From assembly GCF_001659605.2 (NCBI RefSeq), contig NC_035171.2:2610325-2674324 (forward strand): 64,000 nt of DNA, given 5' to 3'. The stretch is from Manihot esculenta. Lineage: Eukaryota > Streptophyta > Magnoliopsida > Malpighiales > Euphorbiaceae. Both the position numbers and the translations under genes were made by a program. Each line of letters begins with the position of its first letter. The first letter of the stretch is position 1. This document shows, in pieces, positions 51,242 through 63,216 of this stretch. The notes beneath the pieces are model-generated. The model saw only the letters and a list, made by a program, of their open reading frames with translations. It was not told the origin of the DNA and did not search any database.

Positions 51242-52778
51242 TTGTTTTTGCTCTTATTTCGACGTGAATTTAGCAGATTTTCTTTCATCAGTTGAGAAGT
51301 TTGAATTCTGCAGTTACTGAATTTCAATGCATATACTGTTTTCTCCTAAATGTTTGATTCTAGGTGAGATTTTCAAAAGTCTTCTCATGTTTTGTGATTA
51401 CTATTGCTTTTTTTTCTGATACAATGTTGAGGTTTGTTTTTCTGAAAGATTCTTGTTGACCATAAACTTACTGATTGTACTTGCCTTTGTGTGGTCAGAT
51501 ATATACACTTGCAGACCTGCAGGTTGAATCATTGTTTTATATCAAATACAGTACACTGTAATATGAAATCTGCCTGACTGATCTATGGCCAACAATGCCA
51601 CTCTGATCTGCATTAGTTTTTCAAATGTTTTCTTTACAAATAAAATAATCATCTATAAGTTCTTGTTTCTCTCTCTACCTTTATCACCATTTTCACTTTT
51701 TTTTTTGGGGTGTTATCTTGCTAATATTCCTTCACATTCTATCTGACGATAGGTCTTTAAAAAACTAGGTTTTAAGTCACTCTTTGCTGTCATTTTGTCA
51801 TATTAGCATCAGTTGGCTAACATCATTTTCAGGGGGAGATTAGATTTAATCTAATTTGTTGTCCAATTAGAGAAATTAGAAATGGAGCATTTTCTTCCAA
51901 CTTTTGTGTTGAAGAGATTCACATGGTGACATGGGCCTAATGAGAGCTTGCACAATTTCCAAAGAGGATGTGGACACAACCAATATGCATGCTGAGAGTA
52001 CCCACAACATGCAAGGTTCCAAAATCAAACCAAATTCAACAACCAACTAGAATGGTTTCCAACCTAAAATTATTTATAATTATTTTCTTTTTTAAAAAAC
52101 TCCAACTCAATATCATCTTCTGCCATATTACAAAATATAAAATACTCCCCAGAGTACAAAAGCCCTAAACTCCAAACTTTCAAAAGAATTTAGAAACATA
52201 TCCTATATATTCTCTAAGATTCTTGGTGATATAGAAAAGGTTTAACAAATGAACTTATGAGAGAGAGTCCGAAGGTCTAATGTAATTATTATAATTGATT
52301 AAAGTATTAATTTTGTTAAAAAGATACCTAATCATATGTTAGGTAGTTTGAACAAAGAGCTAAGTAATAGACCTCAACAATTAAATATATACTGCAATCA
52401 AAGGAATGGGCCACATAGAGTACCCCATTATTTGATAACAGTCAAAGAGAGAGATTTTGAAAGTTAAAAGATTAGATTAATTAATTAACTTTTCTCCAAA
52501 AGAGATGGCTTTTATTTCTTTTCTTTCTTTTTACATCCAAAATGGACAAAACTACCCATCATCAAATCACATTGCAAACAACAAATTCAAGGGTAATAAT
52601 CACTACCCATTTAGTATTTTTTTGTTAAAAAGAGGTATCCACATGTGGCCTCTCCCATATAAAATGAGAGTGAAGGATGGGGATGAAAGTAACATGAGAG
52701 GCTGTCCTATTGTGTATGTGTGAGGATTGGGTGATAATTTCAGTGCATAGAGAGAGAGGGACAAAAGCAGAGGCAAAG

Positions 52779-53021
52779 ATGATGATGATGAAGAATGTGG
52801 TTGGAGTAATTGAGTCTCACATGAATGCACGAGGCCACCAGCTGCGCCTGCGCCTGCAGCTTCAAGGAGAGGGTCGCCTCCAGCCCCTCCCCTGTGCCAC
52901 AACACAATCATGCACTTGTGGGGACTTCTTCTACACCTATACTTATTATATACACTCACACTCATACATTTTTTTTATACATACATCATGCCCATATAGA
53001 TTTTGTACTTTAATTCTTAGT
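52779..53021 (+). other. GC-rich island with overlapping open frames, function unknown
   Basis: A purine-rich leader (GAGAGAGAGGGACAAAAGCAG) runs into four ATGs in a row at 52779. An 80-codon frame follows, whose middle is far more GC-rich (CAGCTGCGCCTGCGCCTGCA) than anything nearby. Another plus frame and a minus-strand frame are also open across it. None matches a family I know. It could be a small protein gene, a non-coding RNA or a transferred fragment. Confidence 0.25.
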
Positions 53022-53258
53022 TAAATTAATCACTAATCATAATTTGATCCATGCTTGCCACCCTAATTTTGACTTGCCACCCAATTAACAAACCCTATAT
53101 CTAGCTAGCAAACATTATTTCTCTCTTCTTTTTTTTTTTTTATGATCAACTTTGCAACTTTTACAAAATGGGAAATGTGTTTTTCTTCATTTTCTCTTTC
53201 AAAACTTTAGCAAAGCCCATCCAATAACAAAATATATAACTAATAAATATTATGACCA

Positions 53259-53736
53259 TTAATATATAGGAATGTATGTATCCGACTCGAATTTAATTTA
53301 TATTAATAATTAAAAATTAATTTAAATTACTCAAATTTATTTTAAATATGATTATTATTGTCCAAATAAAATTTAAATTCATTTAATCTTATATATTTTA
53401 ATTAATAATTTATATAAAAATATTTTTTAATTAATAATTTTTATTTAAAAAATCTAATATTTTTAAAAAATATCTTAAATAAAAATATATAAAAAAATTT
53501 ATAAATATTATTATAAAATATATTTTTTATATTAAATTAATTATTTATATATACGGATTGAAGAAGTGAGTATTTATACATAAAATCCGAATTCCATCCA
53601 AATTCAGAACGAATATCATTTTTTTAAATTTGAACAAATTTAAAATTTGATTATAATTATTTAAATCAGTCCTATTAAAATTCAATCGGATTGAATACCT
53701 AAAAATAACTGATTCGTTACCATCCCTATTAATATA
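53259..53736 (+). mobile_element. hAT-type MITE with perfect 8-bp target-site duplication
   Basis: TTAATATA occurs immediately outside both ends, at 53259-53266 and 53729-53736. The element (53267-53728, 462 bp) starts TAGGAATGTATGTATCCGA and ends TCGTTACCATCCCTA, so its ends are imperfect inverted repeats. An 8-bp duplication is the signature of the hAT superfamily. No transposase is encoded. A remnant of a similar family (TAGAGATGACAACTG) begins near 2777. Confidence 0.8.
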
Positions 53737-54025
53737 ATAATAAACAATAATGACTATCATTAATCTCACCTCAATTATTAATACAAAGTTACTGATCTCA
53801 TCAATCCACACAGAGCAATGAATTTACTAAAAGGTTTAGTTTGGGTCAGGTTTTTCCGATCCGACCCAACCCGACCCAATTATGTCTTATGCATGTATGT
53901 GTTCATATGCATATGAAACTTCAAAGACAAAACTACATAGTAATAACTTATATACATCTCCCAACACAAAATATTATCTTCTTCAACCTTGAGCTCATAT
54001 ATTCTCTCTCTCTCTCTCTCTATAC

Positions 54026-54031
54026 CACACG
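54026..54031 (-). promoter_or_regulatory. BRRE-like BZR1 site (CGTGTG) upstream of CYP90D
   Basis: CACACG on the + strand reads CGTGTG on the - strand, matching the brassinosteroid-response element CGTG(T/C)G bound by BZR1. It lies 118 bases before the ATG, next to a CT microsatellite. BZR1 feedback repression of brassinosteroid genes through such sites is established in Arabidopsis. Activity here is inferred, and a six-base match can be chance. Confidence 0.4.
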
Positions 54032-54070
54032 CGTGCACTTACACATGCATATATTTTTACATCTTAAATA

Positions 54071-54113
54071 ATGTCATCATCATCCTATAGTCACCATGAT
54101 TAATCACATTTAA
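54071..54113 (+). other. Two overlapping short upstream ORFs before CYP90D
   Basis: ATG at 54071 opens an 11-codon frame ending TAA at 54101-54103. A second ATG at 54096 opens a 6-codon frame ending at 54113. Both end before the main ATG at 54149. They would dampen translation if the transcript starts upstream of 54071, which is unknown. Confidence 0.3.
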
Positions 54114-54148
54114 GAGAAAGCAAGAGAAAAGAGAGAGAAGCATCTATA

Positions 54149-57100
54149 ATGGACAATTTATTGTGGATTGTATTAGCAATCTTGTTGTCTTCCATAATCC
54201 TGTACAAGAACAGGAACATCAGATCATCAAAGTACAAAACCCCACTTCCTTTAGGCAACCTTGGATGGCCTTTTCTCGGAGAAACCCTCGACTTCATTTC
54301 CTGTGCTTACTCAGACCGCCCTGAAACCTTCATGGATAAACGTCGCCGCATGTAAGTTTCTGTCCATCTTTCTATACATACATACATGTATTAATCCTAG
54401 ATGATACACCTTAACAACTCAAGTTTTATTGTTAATGAATCTGCTCCTACATGTATGTATATGTGTGTGTTTCATTTAGTTACCATGTACTTATTTGAAT
54501 AAGCAAGTAATTAATATCTGAACCATAATGAAAGAAAAGGCTCAAAGGGAAGCTTTAGAGCCTATCTGCTTTTCTTTTTCAGGGTTTTGCAGGAAAGTAT
54601 ATATGTCTGCAGAAACTAGAAGATATGATGATGATGATGAGATTTTCTTTTCTTTTTCTTGTTTGTTTTTGGTAGGTATGGGAAGGTGTTCAAGTCTCAC
54701 ATATTTGGAAGTCCTACTATAGTATCAACAGATGCAGAAGTGAGCAAATTTATACTACAAAGTGATGCAAAGATCTTTGTTCCTTCTTACCCGAAATCTC
54801 TCACAGAGTTGATGGGAAAATCCTCCATTTTGCTCATCAATGGTAGCTTACAGAAGAGAATACATGGCCTTGTAGGCGCCTTCTTCAAGTCCGCTCATCT
54901 CAAAGTTCAAATCACCAGAGACATGCAAGTTTATGTTCAAGAATCAATGCAGAAATGGAACGATCACCACCCAGTATACATACAAGACGAAACCAAGAAT
55001 GTTAGTGCTCACCTTCTCTCTCTCTCTGTGACTCAGTTTTGTTTTCTTCTGTTTGTGCTGTTTTAGCAGAGAGTGAATTCGATTCTTGGAGTTTGAAACC
55101 CATTTTTTCTGAGATGAATTCCCTTTTCTTTATTTCTGGGGAGAAGAGTTCAGTTCCATTTTGGACATGAGAAAAAACAAAAGTTGTCATCTTTCTTAAA
55201 CCTATCTCTGTCTTCTTCTTCTTCTAAGTTTTCACATGTTCCATGAAAAAGTACTGCTGAAGAGAGCTTCAATGGACATGTAGAATCTCTTTGCTTTGCC
55301 TTTGTCTCTCACTGTAGTGAAAGGAATCATTGATGTTTGAATTTTATCTCTGGCTTCTACTTAAGTTAGAAATGATTTTGCTGGAAAGTAGTGGAGTTAT
55401 GGGGTTCATAATAATTTTGCATGAAATCATTTTGTCTTCAACATAATTATTTCTTACAGCTTCTTTCTAAAAGTTACTAAGAAATACACTTCCTTTTGTC
55501 TCCAGATTGCCTTTCAAGTCTTAGTCAAGGCATTGATCAGCTTGGATCCTGGTGAAGAAATGGAGTCACTGAAGAAGCAGTTCCAAGAATTTATCTCTGG
55601 TCTCATGTCTCTACCCATCAATATCCCTGGAACTCAACTTTATCGCTCTTTACAGGCAAGACAATTAAATTTTAAAAAAAAAACTGTTCATGTCTCTTTG
55701 AAAAATTTTCAATTCACTAATTATTGCTAATTAAGCCTTATTAACTACAAGCCATATCTAGATAAATAAACTTTCTATAATTGGTTTCAGGCCAAGAAGA
55801 GAATGGTGAAGTTGGTGCAGAAAATTATTCAATCTAAAAGGGATCATCATCATCATCATCATCATCAAGATGGTGGAAGCTCAACAGCAGCTAAAGATGT
55901 GGTGGATATTCTGCTTAATGATGCAAGTGAACAATTCACCCATGAACTAATAGCAGATAACATAATTGATATGATGATTCCTGGGGAGGATTCTGTTCCA
56001 GTTCTTATGACTCTAGCCATCAAATACCTTTCAGATTGCCCTGCTGCCTTGCAACAATTAACAGTAAGTTAAATAATTTTTCTCTCTTCTTTCGTTTCAG
56101 TCTACTCGATCAATTAAAGGCTAAAATAATTCTAGCTAGTTAATTATTATTATACTTAATTAATTAGTCAAAATTAAGATGTGGGTAGTCGGCTATCTAG
56201 CTAAAGATCTTTTTGACTAGTTTAAATTTATAAATTAATTAATTTTTTTTATTATTGTAATCATGTCATTTTCATTCTTCTTATCCTTCCAGCTGAAAAA
56301 TTTTCCTTTGCACCTGAATAGTTGCATTCATAGGTCTCGTAGACACAAGTGGGATACTGAAATAAGCATATCTTCTAGGGTTTTGCCCACACTACTCTTG
56401 TACTTATGGTTATGGCCAATTCATGTCCTCATTACAGGAAAAAACAAACATGTTCCCATCCCATTAAAATACTCTTCCTTCTATTTTTATTAGAGAATTA
56501 TATATAAAAATTTAAATGAAAATAAAATAATTTTATCTTTATGTTAGGGTTTAAATTGGTGGAAACGTATGGACATAGGACTCAAAACTATAGTATTTTT
56601 AGGGTCAATTTCATTAATTTGTTAGGTGAGATATCAATGTCTTTGTGCATTGATCCACGTGTGAGTTGTAACTTTCAATTAGGGCTTTTTGTTTTTTGTT
56701 CATTTCCTAATTTTCTTGGTTGTTTTTTTTTCTTATATAGATTTGTCTTTGTCTTAATTCTCTAATTTGAAAACAATTCCATTCAGGATGAGAACATGAA
56801 ATTGAAAAATCTCAAAGCTCAGCTTGGGGAGCCACTAAGTTGGACTGATTACTTATCACTACCATTTACACAGAAGGTAAAAACCAATAATCAATCAAGC
56901 AAGTAAATTATATATTTAGCATTAAAATAATTAATTAATAATTTTTTTTTTCCTTTTATTTGAAAAGGTGATCACAGAAACTTTAAGAATGGGAAACATT
57001 ATAGTTGGGGTAATGAGAAAGGCCATGAAGGATGTAGAGATCAAAGGGTATTTGATTCCAAAAGGATGGTGTGCTTTTGCATATTTTAGATCAATTCATC

Positions 57101-58886
57101 TTGATGGAAATCACTATGATTGGCCTTATCAGTTCAATCCATGGAGGTGGCAAGTAAGAAATCATTCTCTCTTTTTATTTTTATTTTCAACACGATTAAA
57201 GTTGAATTACGATAACAACGAATATTTATTCTATTTATAAGAATAAAACACTCGATTTCAAAATTATTTATTTTTATAAGCATCTAAGTTGAAGTTGTGG
57301 AGAGATTCACAGGACAAAGACACAAGCAATAGCAACTTCACTCCATTTGGAGGTGGACAGAGATTATGTCCTGGTCTTGACTTGGCTAGGCTGGAAGCTT
57401 CCATCTTCTTACACCACTTAGTTACACAATTTAGGTAATTAATTTCTCTCACTCAACTGCTGATTGATTAGCTAATTTTGCTGTTTATTTATATATAATA
57501 TTTTATCTATGAAATAATTCATAATTTTTTTTAATAAGCAATAATTCATAATTATTTAGAAGAGTTGTCATCCACTGAACCCTTAGATTTCCCCCTTCAC
57601 TTTATAAAAAAAAGAGCCAAGACAAGATAAAATCATGACATTGCATCCAACTTTCTGCCATTTTTACATGGCTTCATTTCTTTCCTTAGTTGCTTCCAAC
57701 AAAACCAAACCCTCCTTTGCAAATTTACCACAAGCAATTACAGCTGATGAATATTTATTTTATTTTTAATAGAATTATCCTTTTGCTTAAACAAATAGTT
57801 AATTATTGTATAAACTTTAAATACATTGCATATTATTATTATTAATATTTTATTTATTTTACCATATGAGTAATATGAAATTGATTTGAGCTCATCAACA
57901 TCAATCAATCAGTCAATCTTCAATCATCTAGCTATATAACTACTCATGGTTGGCTCAAAGCATTACAAATTAAAACCAAATCTGCAGAGGTCACTTCATA
58001 TATATTTAGCCATTATTTCTACTATGAATCTAGCCCTACCTAAGAGATTTGACTACATTTCACCACTATGAGCCATTCAACTTATGGGTCCCTAACCATT
58101 AATCTAGAGTTTTTTTTTTTTTTTAAACTATAGCTTTAGTTGAAATTTAAAATTTTGAAATGTTACATTTTAAAAAAAAATTAATATTAATGAGTTACGA
58201 CTCCCTTTTCAAAAATTATTTCAAAAATTAATTAAAAAAAAAATACTTAAAACCATATGAAGAGTGAGATTTCCCTATATTTCTATCGAATAGCCTATCT
58301 CGAAATTGTAACAGATCTTGACAAAAAAAATTATAATATTATATTAAATTTGAATTATGATTAATTCAAATTGAATCTCTTATAAGGACATATTATTTTA
58401 TTTTAAATTGAATCGAAATTGATCAAATGAAAATGATTAAAAAATAATTTTTTTAAGAAAGTGGTGAATATGATTTGATGATTTAGTATAGAATGAAGGC
58501 ATAGACAAAATGGAATAGTGAAATTTAGGACTATGTATGTAAACATATATAGCTATAGGCCATACTTGAAACCAAAATTCAAAAACCCTAGCTAGCTACT
58601 TTATAATTGATTTGATTATTCTTTTGCTAAAGTCTTATAATAAAGCATCCCAAGTTGTATTTCTCCTTGAAAATTGAATTATTGGTCTAACACATAATAT
58701 ATTAAATATATTTATAATTTAATTAGAAATTTTAATTAATGGTATGAATTTTGATTTTTGGTTAATGAATGCAGTTGGGTGGCTGAGGAAGATGCAATTG
58801 TAAACTTCCCAACAGTGAGAATGAAGAGAAGAATGCCAATTTGGGTCAAAAGGAGAGAAATAAATAATATAAATAAAGATCCTTGA
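54149..58886 (+). CDS. CYP90D1-like: Cytochrome P450 CYP90D, brassinosteroid C-23 hydroxylase
   Basis: Eight exons: 54149-54351, 54676-55000, 55506-55655, 55791-56063, 56787-56876, 56968-57153, 57313-57434, 58775-58886. They encode 486 residues; Arabidopsis CYP90D1 has 491. The N-terminus is an ER-membrane anchor followed by a Pro hinge ([15 protein letters not shown]). The I-helix has PGEDS (290-294), the K-helix ETLR (351-354), then FNPWRW, and the heme loop [10 protein letters not shown] with Cys428 as iron ligand. Long identical blocks to CYP90D1 ([46 protein letters not shown]) make the assignment firm. CYP90D1 and CYP90C1 hydroxylate C-23 of brassinosteroid precursors such as 3-epi-6-deoxocathasterone. 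Odd points: a run of seven His (245-251) encoded by pure CAT repeats, a GC donor in intron 3, and a 1.3 kb last intron. Confidence 0.95.
55845..55865 (+). repeat. In-frame (CAT)7 microsatellite encoding polyhistidine
   Basis: Seven CAT codons in a row encode His245-251 of the P450, in the surface linker before AKDVVDILL. Arabidopsis CYP90D1 has a charged Lys/Glu-rich linker in the same place. Because every codon is identical, replication slippage is the likely cause, and allele length may vary in steps of one residue. Confidence 0.9.
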
Positions 58887-61800
58887 GCACATAAAAATTT
58901 ATAAAAAAATTTTCCTTAAGGCCAACAAGAAAAAGACTCAAAGGCATCAAAATCATAGTATATTATTATTAAAATAATAATTATTGTCATTTGCCACAGT
59001 GCACACGTGTGGGGGACATCAACAAGACTGACACAAATTTGTCCTCTTCCATTTAGCTAGGTATTGCAAATGTTAGACTATAGAATAATATTTTTTTTTT
59101 TCATGGGACCCTTTTTTTTATAATTATCACTTGTTTTTCAATAATTTTTTATTTTTTTTTTACCATTTGCATGTAAAATTGATTGTGAATTGTAAAACAA
59201 GGTGAGTTGATTCAAGTAGTGGGCATAAATCAATGATTTGTGGTGTTGGGTCCCAATGAATTTGAACATTCAATGTCTTAGAACATCTTTTGTCCGAAAT
59301 TTTTCCTATTAAGTAATTTTTGAAACCACATCTCCTCAGATTTCACAAACTGTGGCCCATCTTCATTCATCATTTTAATTTTTTTTATTAATGAAAATTT
59401 CTTTTCACTGAATTGTAATTAATAAATTATTTAATAAGATGTGACTTTTTTTTTTTAATTTACTCATATATCAAAAACAAATAAAAGAAAATAGATAGCC
59501 AAATTCGATATATTTAAATTTCAAAAGAAAATAAATAATTAATATTCCTTTTATATTATATATTGAAAATAATGGTGGATGAAATTCGTATTCGATTTAA
59601 ATAAAAAATTAATTCAATTAAATTAATTTTTAATTTAATTTTTAATTTAATTTGATTTTAATTAGTAAAAATTAATAAAATTAAATTATAGAAATTAAAT
59701 TATAATTATAATTAAAATATTTCAATTAAATTTTATAATATTTAAAATAAAATGTAAGAAATAAATAGTTAATTAAAAAATTCAATTGATTAAATGAAAT
59801 TGAATTAGATCGATTTAATTTAAATAAATTTTTTATTTAAAATCAATTTGATTTGATTTTTACAAATATTAAAATTTTAATTTTTAATTTATTCGATTTG
59901 ATTTTAAATTGAATCGATCGAATATTCATTTATATTTCTTAAACATAAAAATAAATAAAAAAATAAAAGATCAAAACAATGTCATTTTCTGAATCAATTT
60001 GTGTGAAAAATATAGAGAATAAAAATAACTAAATATGTTTTATATGAAAAGATTAAATTATAATTAAAATTAAAATTAAAATATTTTAATTAAATTTATA
60101 ATTTTTAAAATAAAGGGTAAAAAATAAAGTGTATTAAAAAGTTCAACCGATCAAGTGAAATTGAATTAAATCGGTTTAATTCAAATCAGTTTTTATTTAA
60201 AATTAATTCGATTCGATTTTAATAAATACTAAAATTTTAATTTTTAATTTATTCGATTCGATTTGAAATCAAAGTGATAGAATGAACACTTGTTTCTTGA
60301 AAATAGTGGAATAAAAGATAAAAAGAATGTCATTTTCTGAACAACTTGTGTGAAAAATATAGAGAATAAAAATAATTAAATTCATTTCATATGTTGGATA
60401 GAGATGATTGAAATTGCAACTTTTGAAGACATAATTATAATTATAATTATAATTAATTAAGGAGGTCCCATTGCTCCATGGCAGTTAGAGGCTTCATTCA
60501 TGAATCTCTTCTGTAAAATTAATTAACAATTAATCCTTCCACTAATCTTAATCAAACTTTTCTACTTCTAGATGATCCTTAATCATGAAAATGATGAATT
60601 TTTATTTGATACCTCATGCTTTAAATCTCATCCATCTGCAATCTCCTATCTTATTATTATTACCTTTTTAAATGGACCAAACAAGAATAAGCCCTGTAAT
60701 GGATTGATGTGGTCTTGGGCCTAAAACCCAAATTTGCATTAGGGTTTGGACCCTTCTTCTTGTGAGGCCTTAATTTTCCCAAAAAATGAGGACCTCTAGG
60801 TCTTGTTTGGATAGGTGAAGGAGTGAGAATAAGCATGGAAACGTAAAATAATTTTTATACTTTCACTTAAATTTATTTGAAAAGGGGAAAAATAAAGAAA
60901 AATAAAAATTAGTTAATATGTGGGATTCCATAAATAATTTGTTCTTCAAATTATAAACTATGTAAATATTAAATAAATAAATTTATATTTTGTCTTTAAA
61001 AATAATTTATTTTAATTGTAAATAATGTTTAGGTGGAGTATAATAAATTTTCATCTTATTTTATAATTTAAATTTAAATATTATATGATTTACATTTAAA
61101 CTATAATATATAATAAACATTTTTTTACTAGTATGTCCATTTCTACTTGTCTCACTTTATTTTTAAAATAAATATATTAAAATATATATTGTGATATTTT
61201 GATATTAAGAAAATAGAGTTTTTGTGTAAACTCTATTAAGGGAAAATTACTTATTTTTTTTTTATCTTTTTTTCTTTTATAACATATAACCGCTTAAAGT
61301 ACCCTTCTATATCAGGCGCCTATGTAATTTCTCGCAGTGTGCATATTGATAGAGCTGTGAGGTGACTAAACTCCCTCCCCTACCTTTTATCACGTCACCG
61401 AACTGAATTGTTTTTGGTTAATCCCGCATACGTAGTCAACCCATTTCACTTCACGTCACAAAGTTCGATGTGCAATGTTGGATCAACTTAATTGTGTGTG
61501 ACCATAGGAATTTTGAACCTTCTATCCTTTTTCGAATTTCGGTTCCAGGCTCATCCCATGGTGAGATAAGCACAAGGATCATCATATTTGTATAACAAAT
61601 TCAAATTTACGATAATTAAGTAATCTATGAATTTTTTTTATAATTGATAGTAAAATTTTATCAACAATTCTTATTTATTTTTAAAAGAAATGATTTATTC
61701 AATTGAAATAACATGTTTATAAAGTTTTTTTTTTGAAATTTGAAGGTTTTTTTTTTAAATAAGTTAGTATTTTTTATTTTAATTAAAAATATTTATTATT

Positions 61801-61920
61801 AACTAATTTTTTTTCTAATATCACAAATATAATAATTTTTCCTTAAAATATTAATTGAAATAAATGGTGAAAGTTTTACTTCTTTAGCTAACTTACGCAA
61901 CCAAACAAGGCTTGGATTAT
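58887..61920. other. AT-rich intergenic region downstream of CYP90D
   Basis: No gene is supported. It includes a CGATTT-type repeat at about 59580-59935 and its tandem partner to about 60390. The rest is AT-rich, with short blocks of higher GC near 60690-60800 and 61310-61560 that hold no open frame of note. Confidence 0.6.
59690..60390 (+). repeat. ~350-bp tandem duplication including part of a dispersed repeat
   Basis: Two units lie head to tail. Both contain TTTTAATTTATTCGATT (ATTCGATT at 59891 and 60251), ATGTCATTTTCTGAA (GTCATTTT at 59981 and 60329) and TGTGTGAAAAATATAGAGAATAAAAATAA. The spacing is 348-360 bases, so indels have accumulated. Each unit joins the 3' half of the CGATTT-type repeat to flanking genomic sequence, so the duplication came after the insertion. 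Confidence 0.8.
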
Positions 61921-62038
61921 CTGAGCGAACGAACCGGCAAAAGCCAGTAGGAGGGCCGGGTAGCAGCGTGGTCTCTTCCCTTCGTCGGAATATCGATCAA
62001 AGTCCTCAGCGAATACCATCTCCATCTCCTCTTCGCAG
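61921..62038 (+). other. Likely 5' UTR exon of the FLX-like gene
   Basis: A mixed, GC-richer stretch ends at CTTCGCAG|GTTTCG, a good donor. The first coding exon begins after TTTTGCAG at 63201-63205, eleven bases before the ATG. A 1.17 kb intron (62039-63205) in the 5' UTR is therefore likely. The transcription start is not determined and the left edge here is approximate. Confidence 0.5.
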
Positions 62039-63216
62039 GTTTCGATTCTCGTGCTCCTTTTTGGCTCTCTACAATTGAAAAGTTTAAACCTTTTGCGTCT
62101 TTTATTTATTTATTTTAATAATCCCTCAGTATTTGAGCATTGGACTATCTATTTATGTTTTCTTCACTTTTACCTGCTTTATCTTTTGCTCTTCTCAATT
62201 CTAATGCAATTTTTTCCATATTCCTTTTTTATAATCGGCACACGTATTGGGGTCAATTTTAATTGCAAATTTTAGCTCGCTCTAGGTATCTTTTTATTAT
62301 TAATTTAAACTAGTTTTTTCACCGCAAATTTATGAGTTTCAGATTTTGGAGTCTTTTGTTTAAATAATTTTTTTATATGTTCATATGTGGAAGATACAGA
62401 TATGGGTTGAAGATATGCTTGGTGTGATCCGAGTAGGGTTTGTTTGCGCAAATTAATGCTGTTCAACTGTTTGAACATTTTTTGTTGGCTGAGCAATGGA
62501 AATGGAATGCTATTGGTATCATATGCTAGGTTTGTTAATATTTTGAAGTTATTGTAGATAATGAATTACAAACTGTTGGAATGGGACTTTTGCAAAATGT
62601 TTGGATTTTGGAACCTCATTTGTGCCTTGTAAGTTGGATATGGTTCCAACTTGAAGAAAATATATTGCACTCATTTCATGCTGTATTGATGGGTTCCAAG
62701 TGATGAGAATCCATCTATATTTTGATTATAAGTTAACTATGTGTATTGGCCATTTGATTGAAAATTGGAAGTCCTTTTTGGTATATCGTCAATAAAATCA
62801 AAGAAAAAGGGAACTGTAATGTTCTTTCCATTTTGAAGTTTCAGAAAGATGCCATTATATAAGAGCACTCTTAGTAGTGGAGTTTATTGATGGTTGTGGG
62901 TTTCTGAATAAAATATTGAATGATGCTTGTTTTTAAGAGATTTGTTGCCTTAGTAGTTAGACCACTTGTTTTTATTCCTTTCATTCACCTGGAATATAAA
63001 ATTCTAGATTCATGAGTTTATGCTACAGCATCTGAACTTTAAAAATATTGTTTGTGAAGTTTCTAGATGTTTGTCATATTATTATTGTGTAAGCTTGTAA
63101 AATTAAGTTTGTAAAAGTTTCATAGAGGCACTTTGTCACAATGTTATGCATGAAACATCTTTATATAGTATATCATGATTTTATTGCTTCACCTGTCTTT
63201 TGCAGAGCAACTTAAA

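Larger units (their letters stand above)
51242..54148. other. Intergenic region between the small membrane-protein gene and CYP90D
   Basis: About 51242-51680 is likely 3' UTR and flank. A GC-rich island with open frames on both strands lies at about 52779-52930. A hAT-type MITE occupies 53267-53728. The last 150 bases form the CYP90D proximal promoter or leader, with a (CT)n run at about 54004-54021 and a BZR1-type site. Nothing else is recognised. Confidence 0.6.

Noticed and set aside
55845..55865. Engineered His tag
   Set aside because: It lies inside a natural exon of an intron-bearing plant gene and uses one codon repeated, as in slippage-born microsatellites.
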